Shown here: positions 34,090 through 42,581 of the stretch, one piece after another
How the letters are laid out: each line of letters begins with the position of its first letter
Numbering within the stretch: position 1 is the stretch's first letter
Source: CAZNPL01 sp964574815
GTDB taxonomy: Bacteria; Planctomycetota; Phycisphaerae; UBA1845
Reading direction: 5' to 3'
Length of the DNA: 64,000 bases
Assembly (NCBI GenBank): GCA_964574815.1
Contig: CAZNPL010000010.1
Span: 1 to 64,000, forward strand
Notes under the pieces: generated by a model
What the model saw: the letters and a program-made list of their open reading frames with translations, nothing else
What the model was told of the DNA's origin: nothing
The model's database searches: none
Made by a program: the position numbers and the translations under genes

Positions 34090-36441
34090 TTACTTTTTCG
34101 CTCCATCGCCGGAAGTAGCGTGCTTTTTGCGCTTCGATCTCGGGGCGGGATCGATCACGACGGGAGGCCGGAGTCTCGGTTCTTCGCCGTAGGCCTCATG
34201 GAATACCCGTGCCGCCTCGTCGGAGCCGAACTCCTCCGGATCGACGCCCGTAACGGCAGGGGTCTCGGCCGGGGCTGCGTCCTTGCCGGCGCGCTGCAGC
34301 CATACGGTCTGAGTCGGGAATGCAAACTCGACGCCAAGCCTGTGGGCCAGGCGGATGATGTCGACGAACAGACGGTGCCGCTCGCGCAGCTCGGTGGACC
34401 AGTCAGGGGCTTCGAGAAACATATATAGGAGGATATCGAGCGACGAGGGCGCAAAGTTGTACAGATATGCGTGGTAGTAGTCCTTGCGTGTATAGGGATG
34501 CAGGCGAATCAGTTCGCGGATTCCCTCACAGAACGCGTCGACCTTCTCGGGCGGGGTCGAGTAGGTGATTGAGATGTCAGTGCGGACGCGGCGATAACGC
34601 CGCGCGCCGTAGTTGTCGACGTGCGTGTTGACCATCCGCGAGTTGGGGATCGTCACGACCGAGTTGTAGAAGGTTCGTACACGCGTCGATCGGAAGCCCA
34701 CGCGCTCCACGGTGCCTTCGATGTCGCCAATGACAACCCAGTCGCCGATTCCGAACGGCCGGTCGAACAGCACGGTGATCGACCCGAAGAAGTTGTTCAG
34801 GGTGTCCTGTGCGGCGAATGCCAGCGCCACGCCACCTACTCCCAGGGCGCCGAGAATCGGCGTGATTTTGATGTCCATCCACTGGAGTACGAAGAGGAAG
34901 ACCACCACGACGACGAGGATACGCAGGATGTTGCTCAGCAGCGGGATGAGCACCTCGTCGATCTCGGTGAGGCGAACCTCCTTGTTTTTGGTGATGTAGC
35001 CGCCGAGAATGTCGACCAGGCGGTAGCCGGCCCATACGGTCGTGACGACCAGCAGGAACTTGGTGGCCCGAAAGAGCACCCCGAAAAGGAGCGACGGCAG
35101 TCCGAGCCATTGGATGGTCCAGTACCAGACCAGGACTGCGGCAACGGCTCCGAGCCACCACATCGCCCGGCGCCGGAGGTTCGGCTCGAGTTCGATCCGT
35201 TTGCGGCGGAGCAAGGCCTTGAGGACGAGGTTGGCCAACGCGGAGACGATTACGCGGGCGAGCCAGCCGGCCGGGATGAGCGCCACAAGCGCAACCCACT
35301 GCCAGCCCTGGACGCCGAGCAGCTCGGCGCGGAGCCATCCGGGCATGTGCCGCTCGATCCACATGCCGAGCGTGAGTTGCTCTTCGACGCCGGCCTCGCG
35401 GAGTTCGCGGACGATGTCTTTACTTTCGAATTCCTGATAGAGGGCGGGCAGAGTATTCAGCGTTTTGGGCGTGAATCGCCATTCCCCGACGTACGGCGTG
35501 TACTGCCATTCCTCGTCGAGTTCGGCGAGCTTTTCGAGCACTTTCCCGATGACGATGTTGCCGGTGTTGCTGGTGTACCAGACGTACTCGGGGCCGTCGG
35601 GGGACTCGGGGATGTCCGTATAGACCACGACCCCGATTTTGTCCATCACGTTCTTGAGCTTGGAGGCCAACTCTCGTCCCACCACATTCCAGGTTTCGGG
35701 GTCCTGTTCGACGGGGTTCAGGCACGCGATGGCCTCTTGGAAATCGGGCGGGGTGGCGTTCATGGCCTCGATGAAGGACTTCATTGTGGCGCGAGGCGTG
35801 CGCCTTGCGGCGGGGACGCTCGTGTCTGCTGTGACCGCCTCCGGTTTGTCCGATTCGGGGGGGCGTTTTTCGACGAGCGGGATCGAAGCGAGCGTGCGGG
35901 CGGTAAATCGCCATTGGCCATCTGTGCCGGCCGCCATTTCGATCTTCGGTGCGAATTCCTCGCCTTCCTTCTGTTCGAAGTCGTGGAACAGGTACGTGTC
36001 CTGGCCGGGATCGACCTTTTCGGGGATGTCCTGGAGCTTGACGCCGATTCGATCGATCAGGGCGTGGAGCCGCAGCGCCAACGACTGGGCCTTGGTGGCA
36101 ACGTCCTCGCCCTCCAACTGTGATGTGTCGAGACAGCGAACCGCGTCGTCGATGCGATCGGGCCGATCCCCCTTGGCATCCTCGACGGCGACCAGGAACG
36201 CCTGCATCGCCGCCCGCGGATTGCTCAGATCGAGCGTTATCTGAGGCTGCTGCTGGTCCTGCTGCGGGTCTTCGGCTTTGGCGGCCTCGGCCGGCGCGGC
36301 GCCGTCGGCAGGGCGCTGCGGCGTTGGATCCGGCGGCGCCTGCTGCTGGGCGATCACGATAGTCGGCAGCATTGCCGCCAGAGCGAGGACCGTGACGAGT
36401 CGGGTGAAGAGCTTGTCCTTTGGTCGCTTGTGGCCGTTCAT
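34090..36441 (-). CDS. MscS-family mechanosensitive channel with duplicated N-terminal periplasmic domain
   Basis: A 783-residue protein. After a signal peptide (LVTVLALAAMLPTIVIA) and a Gln/Pro/Ala-rich linker come two similar domains of about 130 residues: NPRAAMQAFLVAVEDA...LHALIDRIGV...WRFTARTL and TPRATMKSFIEAMNAT...LKNVMDKIGV...WRFTPKTL. Four or five membrane helices follow, then the MscS core: LGALGVGGVALAFAAQDTLNNFFGSITVLFDRPFGIGDWV, the pore helix and beta domain, and a long C-terminal domain. MscS channels open under membrane tension to release solutes. The ATG is set by the signal peptide. It sits 81 bp downstream of the SGNH gene. Confidence 0.88.
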   Translation of the reverse strand: MNGHKRPKDKLFTRLVTVLALAAMLPTIVIAQQQAPPDPTPQRPADGAAPAEAAKAEDPQQDQQQPQITLDLSNPRAAMQAFLVAVEDAKGDRPDRIDDAVRCLDTSQLEGEDVATKAQSLALRLHALIDRIGVKLQDIPEKVDPGQDTYLFHDFEQKEGEEFAPKIEMAAGTDGQWRFTARTLASIPLVEKRPPESDKPEAVTADTSVPAARRTPRATMKSFIEAMNATPPDFQEAIACLNPVEQDPETWNVVGRELASKLKNVMDKIGVVVYTDIPESPDGPEYVWYTSNTGNIVIGKVLEKLAELDEEWQYTPYVGEWRFTPKTLNTLPALYQEFESKDIVRELREAGVEEQLTLGMWIERHMPGWLRAELLGVQGWQWVALVALIPAGWLARVIVSALANLVLKALLRRKRIELEPNLRRRAMWWLGAVAAVLVWYWTIQWLGLPSLLFGVLFRATKFLLVVTTVWAGYRLVDILGGYITKNKEVRLTEIDEVLIPLLSNILRILVVVVVFLFVLQWMDIKITPILGALGVGGVALAFAAQDTLNNFFGSITVLFDRPFGIGDWVVIGDIEGTVERVGFRSTRVRTFYNSVVTIPNSRMVNTHVDNYGARRYRRVRTDISITYSTPPEKVDAFCEGIRELIRLHPYTRKDYYHAYLYNFAPSSLDILLYMFLEAPDWSTELRERHRLFVDIIRLAHRLGVEFAFPTQTVWLQRAGKDAAPAETPAVTGVDPEEFGSDEAARVFHEAYGEEPRLRPPVVIDPAPRSKRKKHATSGDGAKK

Positions 36442-36522
36442 GGCGCGTGTGATGATACGCCATTCCGGAGTGAGCATCCATGCCGCCCGAGGGGGGGGTA
36501 CGATCTCGTTGGAATGGACCGG

Positions 36523-37542
36523 CTATGGGTCGGCGTCGTCGAGGATTCCTGAGCTTCTCAAGTACTCCGCGATCGCTTGGGCGCCGAGGCGATGGGCCAT
36601 TGGCGACGGGTGCTCGTCAATGATGCTCAGTCGCATCCGCCGGGCGTTCCGGCCTCGAAATGTATCGAGCAAATCGAAGAAGGGGGCGTCGAGCTGCTCG
36701 GCCACGTTTTGCATTCGCCGGTGCACGTCCTGCAGGGGATAGTCGTCGAGCCGGGCCAGCCATGGCCACATGACCATCACGTAGCGGGCGCCGTCGGCTT
36801 GGGCCATCGCCTGGACCTCTCGCACGGCGCCGGTGAGGCGTTGCCAGGCCTGGTCGCGTTTGAACGGCGAGTCACCTCCGCGGAAGTAATCCACTGTGTG
36901 TTGGAAGACCATCTCGTATCGGACGCGGCGCTCGAAGTATCGCCAGACGTGGGAAACCTGGGCCGGCCACGACTTGCGGAACTGGAGATCGTGGATGAAT
37001 TTGAGGTCTTCGTAGAGGTCACGGCCCAGGTCATTACAGTAAAGCATGTGCACGAGGACATCGGGGCGTACGGCGTGGCGGACCCGCTGATAGACTTGCA
37101 CCTGGTCTGCGGGATCGGTTCCCGGCTCGCCGAGGTTGATCGTGACGTAGCAAAGCGGTTTGCCGTTGTTGAGCAGGCCCTCGATCAGGTGGACGAAGCC
37201 CTGTTCCTGCTCGACGCCTGCGCCGTAGGTGACCGAGTCGCCGAGGAACGCGATGCGGATGCTGTTTTCGTCGCCGGGCACGTCCTCCCAGCGTTCCCGA
37301 AGCCCGAGAGTGTTGCGGTAGTTGTCGGCCGCGGCTGTGTTTTCGTAGGATTCTCTCAGGATCGGGCCGTGGACCGACGGCACGTCGGCGATTCGAAAGG
37401 CGATTTCCAGCATTACGAACAGTACTACGACCGCGAGAATGGGTGTCGCGATGCGAAAGGTCCAGCGGCGGACTCCGGAGCTCGGACGTCGGGAGGCTTC
37501 AGAGAGGGGACCATTCGCGCTTGTCTGGCCTTCCGACGGCAT
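36523..37542 (-). CDS. Membrane-anchored SGNH/GDSL-family hydrolase
   Basis: A 339-residue protein with one N-terminal membrane helix (about 28-52) and an extracytoplasmic SGNH hydrolase domain. Block I is FLGDSVTYGAGV near residue 100, with the nucleophile Ser; the catalytic Asp and His are in DEHPSPMAHRLGA near the end. Such enzymes remove acetyl or other acyl groups from glycans or lipids. It lies upstream of the MscS and exosortase genes in the same direction, a mix often seen near surface-polysaccharide functions, but co-regulation is not proven. Confidence 0.82.
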   Translation of the reverse strand: MPSEGQTSANGPLSEASRRPSSGVRRWTFRIATPILAVVVLFVMLEIAFRIADVPSVHGPILRESYENTAAADNYRNTLGLRERWEDVPGDENSIRIAFLGDSVTYGAGVEQEQGFVHLIEGLLNNGKPLCYVTINLGEPGTDPADQVQVYQRVRHAVRPDVLVHMLYCNDLGRDLYEDLKFIHDLQFRKSWPAQVSHVWRYFERRVRYEMVFQHTVDYFRGGDSPFKRDQAWQRLTGAVREVQAMAQADGARYVMVMWPWLARLDDYPLQDVHRRMQNVAEQLDAPFFDLLDTFRGRNARRMRLSIIDEHPSPMAHRLGAQAIAEYLRSSGILDDADP

Positions 37543-37600
37543 TGGCCACTCTTTGCTGTGGATTGCGTTCTCGGAGACGACGTGGGCGCCTAAGCCAACG

Positions 37601-38881
37601 TCAATCCGCCGATCTTGCAGCGATTTGCTCCGCCCTGCGCAGGGCGCGGAGGGCGTTGCCTCCCAGGATCTTGCGGATGTCCGAAGCCGAGTACCCGCGG
37701 TTCAGGAGCTCCTGCGTGATATACGGATAGCACGAGACGTCGTCCAACTGGTCAGGGACGATCGTGATTCCGTCGTAGTCGGACCCTATTCCGACGTGGT
37801 CGATGCCGGCGACGCGGACGATGTGGTCGATGTGATCCACCACCGTGCCAACCGAGCCGCGCGGCATTGGATGATCGCGCCGAAACTGCTCGAATGCCGC
37901 GCGCATCTCCTGCTCTTCGGCGCCGCGCTCGCGCAGGCGGCGCCATAAATCAAAGCCCTCCTGGCCCACGCGGGCCGCTTCCGGATGCACGAAGCCGGAA
38001 TAGAAGTTGACCATCGCGACGCCGCCGTTTTCGGCGATCAGCCGAAGCACGTTGTCCGGAACGTTGCGCGGCGTCGGCGCTACGGCGTAGGCCGACGAGT
38101 GGGATGCGATCACCGGTGCCCGCGCGACGCGCAGCACGTCGTGCATCGCTTCGGCAGAGACGTGCGAGATGTCCACCAGCATGCCCAGACGATTCATTTC
38201 CCGCACGACTTCTTCCCCGAACGGCGTCAGGCCGCCATGCCGTGCTTCGTCGGTGGCTGAATCGGCCCAGTCGTGCGTATCCACGTGCGTGAGCGTCATG
38301 TACCGGGCGCCCAGAGCGTGGAACATGCGCAGCGCTGCGAGCGAGTTTTCGATCGCGTGGCCGCCCTCGATGCCGATTAGACAGGCGATCCTGCCCTGAC
38401 GGTGGGCAAGAAGCACGTCGTCGGCCGTGTAGGCCATGGCAAAGTGCTCCGGATAGTGATCCGCCATGCGGTGGATCAAATCGATCTGCTCGAGCGCGTA
38501 GAGCGCTGCGCCGCCTTCCTCGGCCTTCTCGGGAGGGACGTAGGCCGACCAGAACTGCGCTCCGACTCCCCCGGCCCGGAGGCGCGGAATGTCGGTGTGG
38601 AGCTCTGGTTGGGGTCTTGCGATGTCCAATTGTTCGAACGACGACGACCCCTCGGTGCGGATCTTGAGCGGCAGGTCGTTGTGGCCGTCGAACACGATGG
38701 CCGATCGATGAACCCGAAGCGCCTCGGGTGTGATTTGAACGAGTGCGCCTTTCTGGTAGGCCGAGCCCGGAGCAGCGGCCAACTGCTCCCCCCAGTATCG
38801 GTCAAAGGCGTCGTTGGATCCCATGGTGCATCCCGAAATGGCCGGCAACAGTGCCCAATACGCCCACGTCTTGTGCCTCAC
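37601..38881 (-). CDS. Membrane dipeptidase, family M19, lipoprotein
   Basis: A 426-residue protein. The first 18 residues form a lipoprotein signal with lipobox ISGC (Cys18). The body is a renal-dipeptidase-type zinc enzyme: VFDGHNDLPLKI gives the His-x-Asp metal site, IEGGHAIEN the bridging Glu, TLTHVDTHDWADS, and LVDISHVSAEAM with the metal His and VIASHSSAYAV. It ends with IGSDYDGI and the substrate-binding region. M19 enzymes cleave dipeptides, often with D-residues. It starts with GTG; GGGAGG six bases upstream supports this. Confidence 0.92.
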   Translation of the reverse strand: MRHKTWAYWALLPAISGCTMGSNDAFDRYWGEQLAAAPGSAYQKGALVQITPEALRVHRSAIVFDGHNDLPLKIRTEGSSSFEQLDIARPQPELHTDIPRLRAGGVGAQFWSAYVPPEKAEEGGAALYALEQIDLIHRMADHYPEHFAMAYTADDVLLAHRQGRIACLIGIEGGHAIENSLAALRMFHALGARYMTLTHVDTHDWADSATDEARHGGLTPFGEEVVREMNRLGMLVDISHVSAEAMHDVLRVARAPVIASHSSAYAVAPTPRNVPDNVLRLIAENGGVAMVNFYSGFVHPEAARVGQEGFDLWRRLRERGAEEQEMRAAFEQFRRDHPMPRGSVGTVVDHIDHIVRVAGIDHVGIGSDYDGITIVPDQLDDVSCYPYITQELLNRGYSASDIRKILGGNALRALRRAEQIAARSAD

Positions 38882-38921
38882 GATCAGCCTCCCAATCCTC
38901 GCGGTTTTCCCAAGTCACATT

Positions 38922-40130
38922 CTACTCCGACAGCGCCCCGTGACGGCGGCAGATTTCGATCACCTGATCCAATGGGACGGCCTCACTGACTCGTCCCTTG
39001 AAACCTTTGACGGTGGTGGCCTTGAACAGGCTGTTGAGGATGGCTTCCTCCGTGACCTCGCGAGCCGCTTGAAAGAGCGGCGAAAGGTGGTCTTCTCGCA
39101 AGAGTTTTCGATCTTCGAACCGCTTGTCGGACCTGTGTTGCACGCGCACGGTCGGTGCGGTGGAAAACGCGATTACGTAGTCGCCGCTTCCGTGGGTCAT
39201 GGGCGAGCCGACGGCGGCCAGTCCGAGCAGAGTGCGCCTGGCCAGCCGTTGAAGCTGCCGCGCGTCCAACGGTGCATCGGTGGCAAGTACAATCATGCAG
39301 GAGCCGTCATGGGACGGTGCGTTGTCGAGTTTGTCTTTCAGGTAATACCTCCCCAGCTCGCGTCCCACTGGTGCGCCGTTCACGGTCAGGATCCCGCCGA
39401 AGTTCGACTGAACCAATACGCCGAGCGTGAAGCCGCCCAGCGTCTCCGGCAATCGCCGCGAGGCGGTTCCGATGCCACCCTTCCAGCCGAGGCAGCACGT
39501 CCCGACGCCCGCGCCGACCGAACCCTCCTCGACCGCCCCGCCGTCAGCGGAAGTGACGGCTGCGAGCACGTCTTCCCTACTCACCCGGTGTATCCGGATC
39601 TCGTTTAGCCAGCCGTCATTTGTCTCTCCGACGACCGGGTTGACGGAGACGACCTGCTCGTTGCCTTCGAGGCCCAGCATGTATCCGACCAGGGCGTCCG
39701 CGGCCACGAATGCGGAGAGGGTGTTGGTGAGAATGACGGGCGTCTCCAGGACGCCGAGTTCCTCAACCTGGGTGGATCCGATCAGCTTGCCGAACCCGTT
39801 GCCCACCACGATTGCCGCGGGCACTTTATCTTGGAAGACATTCCCCGGGTGTGGGAGGACGGCCGTCACGCCGGTGCGCACGTTTGATCCCTCGACGATG
39901 GTGCGATGGCCGACTTGGACGTGTTTGACGTCGGTGATTGCGTTGAGCGGTCCCGGCGGCAGGACGCCGACCACGACGCCCAACTCTCGGGCTCGCTTCC
40001 GCGAATTGGAGTCAGGTTCTTGCGGTTTCAGTGGGCTCGCTCCGTTGAAGACAGCAAGTGACAACGCAAATACGGTAAGGCATATCGTGTGCGTCATTCT
40101 TGGTCTGATCAACCGGGTGGGGTGGCTCAT
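38922..40130 (-). CDS. P1-family (DmpA-like) aminopeptidase, exported
   Basis: A 402-residue protein with a signal-peptide-like N-terminus (basic RLIRPR, then ICLTVFALSLAVF). It matches DmpA / beta-peptidyl aminopeptidases: ITDVKHVQVGHRTI, GSVGAGVGTCCLGWKGGIGTASR and the self-cleavage site at HDG|SCMIVLATDAPL, which makes Ser277 the N-terminal nucleophile of the small subunit. These Ntn-type enzymes release N-terminal D- or beta-amino acids from peptides. GGAGG ten bases upstream favours the ATG at 40130. It is the upstream neighbour of the M19 dipeptidase, so the two may form a peptide-degrading pair. Confidence 0.9.
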   Translation of the reverse strand: MSHPTRLIRPRMTHTICLTVFALSLAVFNGASPLKPQEPDSNSRKRARELGVVVGVLPPGPLNAITDVKHVQVGHRTIVEGSNVRTGVTAVLPHPGNVFQDKVPAAIVVGNGFGKLIGSTQVEELGVLETPVILTNTLSAFVAADALVGYMLGLEGNEQVVSVNPVVGETNDGWLNEIRIHRVSREDVLAAVTSADGGAVEEGSVGAGVGTCCLGWKGGIGTASRRLPETLGGFTLGVLVQSNFGGILTVNGAPVGRELGRYYLKDKLDNAPSHDGSCMIVLATDAPLDARQLQRLARRTLLGLAAVGSPMTHGSGDYVIAFSTAPTVRVQHRSDKRFEDRKLLREDHLSPLFQAAREVTEEAILNSLFKATTVKGFKGRVSEAVPLDQVIEICRRHGALSE

Positions 40131-40294
40131 CTCGGGGAAGCCTCCGCAGTGGGAGTCGGAACCAGCGTCTGGTCGCCGTCGATTATTCACCTTGAAGGTG
40201 TTGGTGCAACCTGACGGGGTTTTTGGGGGTCCTCGTCGCGGCTTCTCGATTATCCGCGTCACGCACGCGGGGTGACGCGACAGGCGGCCCGACG

Positions 40295-42025
40295 TCAGGC
40301 TTTACGTCCTCGTTTCTTGCTGATCCACGCCTTGAGGCTTTTCAGGGGCCTGGTGTTCAGGACGTGTTCGGCGGTCGCCCAGCCCCGGCGGGCGGTGGTG
40401 ATGCCGTAGCGAATCGAGGGCAAGCCGTCGTGGTGATGGGCGTCGGTGTTGATGGCCAGTATGACGCCGGCTTCGATGGCCTGTCGTACGTGCTCGCCTT
40501 TCAGGTCCAGCCGTTGCCAGGACGCATTTATTTCCAGGGCAGTGCCGGTTTCGGCCGCGTTGCGGACGATCTCCTGCATGTCCACGTCCATTGGCGGACG
40601 CTGTCCCAGGAGGCGACCTGTCGGGTGGCCGATCATCGTGACGTAGGGGCTCGCCATGGCCATGAGCGTGCGCTGCGTCGGCGGGACCTTTCCGGAGCGC
40701 ATTCCTGAGTGGACGCTTGCGATCACCACTTCGCATTCGGCGAGAATCTCGTCAGGATAGTCCAGTGAGCCGTTGGCCAGGATGTCGCACTCGCAGCCGG
40801 TCAGGATCGTGATCCCCTTGATCTTCTCGTTCGCGCTGCGAACGTCTTCAATGTGCTTGACCAGCCGTTCGACGCTCAAGCCGTTTGCAATGGCCGAGCT
40901 TTTCGAATGGTCGGTGATGGCGATGTATGCGTACCCGCAAGCCTTGGCGGCCTCAGCCATCTCGAGGATGGAACTCCGTCCGTCGCTGGCGGTTGTGTGC
41001 ATGTGCAGATCGCCGCGGATGTTTTCCAGAGTGACAAGTTGCGGGGGCTCGGCGATGTCGAATTCGCCCGCGTCCTCGCGCATCTCCGGGGGAACGTACG
41101 CGACGCCGAGCTTCTTGTAGATCGACTCCTCGGTTTTGCCGGCGATCTGCTTTTCGCCGTCGTAGAGCCCGTATTCGTTGAGGCGCAGCTTCTTTCTGAC
41201 GGCCCGTTCGCGGAGCCGGACGTTGTGCTCCTTCGATCCCGTGAAGTACTGCCAGGCGGCACCGAAGGACTCAGCGGGAACCACGCGCAAATCGATCTGC
41301 AGCTCCCGCCCGCCGTCGACGCCGACCGTGATCGATCCTTTCGTGGAGCCGGCTGCGAGGACGCGTTTGGTCATCGGATGCTCGACGAACGCCTTGACGA
41401 CGCGCTCGCCGGATTTCGCCTCGCACAGCAGGTCGATGTCGCCGATCGTCTCGGCGCCGCGGCGTATGGACCCGGCCATCTCGATCCGTTTCACGCCGGG
41501 GACCTTGGCCATCTCATCGACCATGGCCTCCGCCCTCGGCAAAGCGATTCCCAGAGGCGTCCGATCGCTGGAACGTTCCAGGAATGTGAGCCCTTCCTCG
41601 ATCCGTTTCACGCTTTGGGCGCCGAACCCTGCCAGCTTGGCCAACTCGCCCGAGGCTATCACTTGCTTGAGGCTCTCCACGTCAGCTACACCGAGCTTCT
41701 CGTGCATGAGGGCGACCTTCTTGGGGCCGAGGCCCTGGACGCCCAGCAGCATGGGCAGCCCAGGCGGGAGGCTCGATTCCAGTTCGGTGAGAACTTGCAT
41801 GCTGCCAGATTCGATGAACTCCTTGATCTTCTCGGCCGTGCTTTGGCCGATGCCCGACAGGTCGGTGAGCCGGTCCTGCTCTGCGACGACGGCGATGTCC
41901 TCGGGATGTGCTTTGACGACGCGGGCGGCCCGGCGATAGGAGTTCACACGGAACCCGCTCTCGCCGCGGATCTCCATGAGATCGGCGATCCGCTCCAGCG
42001 CCTCGGCCACGGCCCCGTTGATCAT
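40295..42025 (-). CDS. polX: DNA polymerase/3'-5' exonuclease PolX with PHP domain
   Basis: A 576-residue protein, matching the usual length of bacterial PolX. It has helix-hairpin-helix segments (LSGIGQSTAEKIKEFI and GLGPKKVALMHEKL), a family X polymerase domain with the catalytic IGDIDLLCE, and a C-terminal PHP nuclease domain (DLHMHTTASDGRSSI, ITDHSKSSA, CECDIL, HSGMR, NTDAHHHDGL). PolX takes part in base-excision and gap-filling repair. The start is set at MINGAVAEAL by family length; the longer frame adds 56 unlikely residues. It is divergent from the aromatic pathway gene at 42582. Confidence 0.95.
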   Translation of the reverse strand: MINGAVAEALERIADLMEIRGESGFRVNSYRRAARVVKAHPEDIAVVAEQDRLTDLSGIGQSTAEKIKEFIESGSMQVLTELESSLPPGLPMLLGVQGLGPKKVALMHEKLGVADVESLKQVIASGELAKLAGFGAQSVKRIEEGLTFLERSSDRTPLGIALPRAEAMVDEMAKVPGVKRIEMAGSIRRGAETIGDIDLLCEAKSGERVVKAFVEHPMTKRVLAAGSTKGSITVGVDGGRELQIDLRVVPAESFGAAWQYFTGSKEHNVRLRERAVRKKLRLNEYGLYDGEKQIAGKTEESIYKKLGVAYVPPEMREDAGEFDIAEPPQLVTLENIRGDLHMHTTASDGRSSILEMAEAAKACGYAYIAITDHSKSSAIANGLSVERLVKHIEDVRSANEKIKGITILTGCECDILANGSLDYPDEILAECEVVIASVHSGMRSGKVPPTQRTLMAMASPYVTMIGHPTGRLLGQRPPMDVDMQEIVRNAAETGTALEINASWQRLDLKGEHVRQAIEAGVILAINTDAHHHDGLPSIRYGITTARRGWATAEHVLNTRPLKSLKAWISKKRGRKA

Positions 42026-42305
42026 GGTTTTGATTCCGCTGCCCGACAGAGCAAACCAGTCACGTCCGAAAAACAACGTACTGCGTTCCGGGGTGTCGCA
42101 CAACTGAGCGACGAGTTCGGGGCGGATGGTGCATTCAGGGCCGTTATTCCGCAATCGGGCGTCCCGAGCCAGCCGGGGTGGCGCAGTTTCCACAGCGCTC
42201 GCCGCGAGGCGCGTCGAAACGCGTCAAGGCGTGGGTGAGCAATGCAATGGCCGAGTTATTTGTGAGGGTGTTTTCGGCGTGCCGGGATTTTTTCTCTCTC
42301 TGCGG

Positions 42306-42325
42306 CTCGGCAGGAGCCTCGCCCT
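42306..42325. repeat. Dispersed 20-bp repeat, copy 1
   Basis: CTCGGCAGGAGCCTCGCCCT occurs exactly here and at 47397-47416, both in non-coding spacers next to unrelated genes. Translated by chance it gives the short GSAGASPS stretch that I recall from many small predicted proteins in planctomycetes and verrucomicrobia, so it is likely one of a large dispersed family. Confidence 0.6.
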
Positions 42326-42387
42326 CCCCTTATGGGTCTTTCGCTGATGATCCGGCGATTCGCCGATTCACCTTGGGCGATTTTCTC

Positions 42388-42416
42388 TTGACTTGCGCCT
42401 TGCGACTTGCAATGAT
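42388..42416 (+). promoter_or_regulatory. Candidate promoter inside the leader region
   Basis: TTGACT (42388-42393) and AATGAT (42411-42416) are 17 bp apart. Transcription would begin near 42423, upstream of the hairpins but inside the possible leader peptide, so this promoter and the leader peptide are competing readings. Confidence 0.35.
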
Positions 42417-42450
42417 CGCGTGTGTTGTTGTGGAACGCTTTTATCACTGA
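42412..42450 (+). CDS. Possible 12-residue leader peptide ending in Phe-Tyr-His
   Basis: ATG at 42412 opens a 12-codon frame, MIACVVVERFYH, whose last three residues before the stop are Phe, Tyr and His. A short peptide with aromatic residues before the stop, immediately upstream of alternative hairpins and a terminator, is what attenuation leaders of aromatic amino acid operons look like. Only one Phe and one Tyr codon are present, there is no good ribosome site, and a promoter candidate overlaps it, so support is weak. Confidence 0.25.
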   Translation: MIACVVVERFYH

Positions 42451-42564
42451 TCGCCGGTTTTTCTTTGGCTATTTTACCGCCGGGGGGCGGTCGGCGATGG
42501 TGTAGTTCCGCGAGACAACAGGAACGAAAGAACCAACGCCGGCCAGCGGAGCCGGCGTTTTTTT
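42450..42564 (+). promoter_or_regulatory. Structured leader RNA with alternative pairings (candidate attenuator or riboswitch)
   Basis: Stem ATCGCCG (42450-42456) / CGGCGAT (42492-42498) encloses ACCGCC (42476-42481) / GGCGGT (42486-42491) and a U-rich 19-base bulge. GTTCC (42505-42509) / GGAAC (42521-42525) forms a second hairpin. The terminator follows. CGCCGG at 42452-42457 can instead pair with CCGGCG (42552-42557) of the terminator's 3' arm, and CGGCG at 42492-42496 with CGCCG (42537-42541) of its 5' arm. These are mutually exclusive, as in an attenuator. Confidence 0.55.
42535..42564 (+). terminator. Intrinsic terminator 17 nt before the start codon
   Basis: A perfect 9-bp stem, AACGCCGGC (42535-42543) with GCCGGCGTT (42551-42559), has a 7-base loop and runs into seven T (42558-42564). 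Only 17 nt separate it from the ATG at 42582, with the ribosome site GGAG in between, so no promoter fits after it and the gene must be read through it. Confidence 0.88.
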
Positions 42565-42581
42565 GTGGCCGGAGATCGAAC

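Larger units (their letters stand above)
42026..42581. other. Divergent spacer holding the leader of the aromatic-pathway gene
   Basis: This 556-bp region separates polX from the chorismate mutase fusion gene. It contains a copy of a dispersed 20-bp repeat (42306-42325), a candidate -35 box, a possible 12-codon leader peptide, a set of hairpins and an intrinsic terminator that ends just before the gene. The parts are listed separately. No longer gene is supported. Confidence 0.6.

Noticed and set aside
42499..42530. T-box-like GGTGTAGTTCCGCG in the leader of the aromatic-pathway gene
   Set aside because: It differs from the T-box core (GGTGGNACCGCG) at key positions and no specifier loop is visible. 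Kept only as part of the general attenuator finding.
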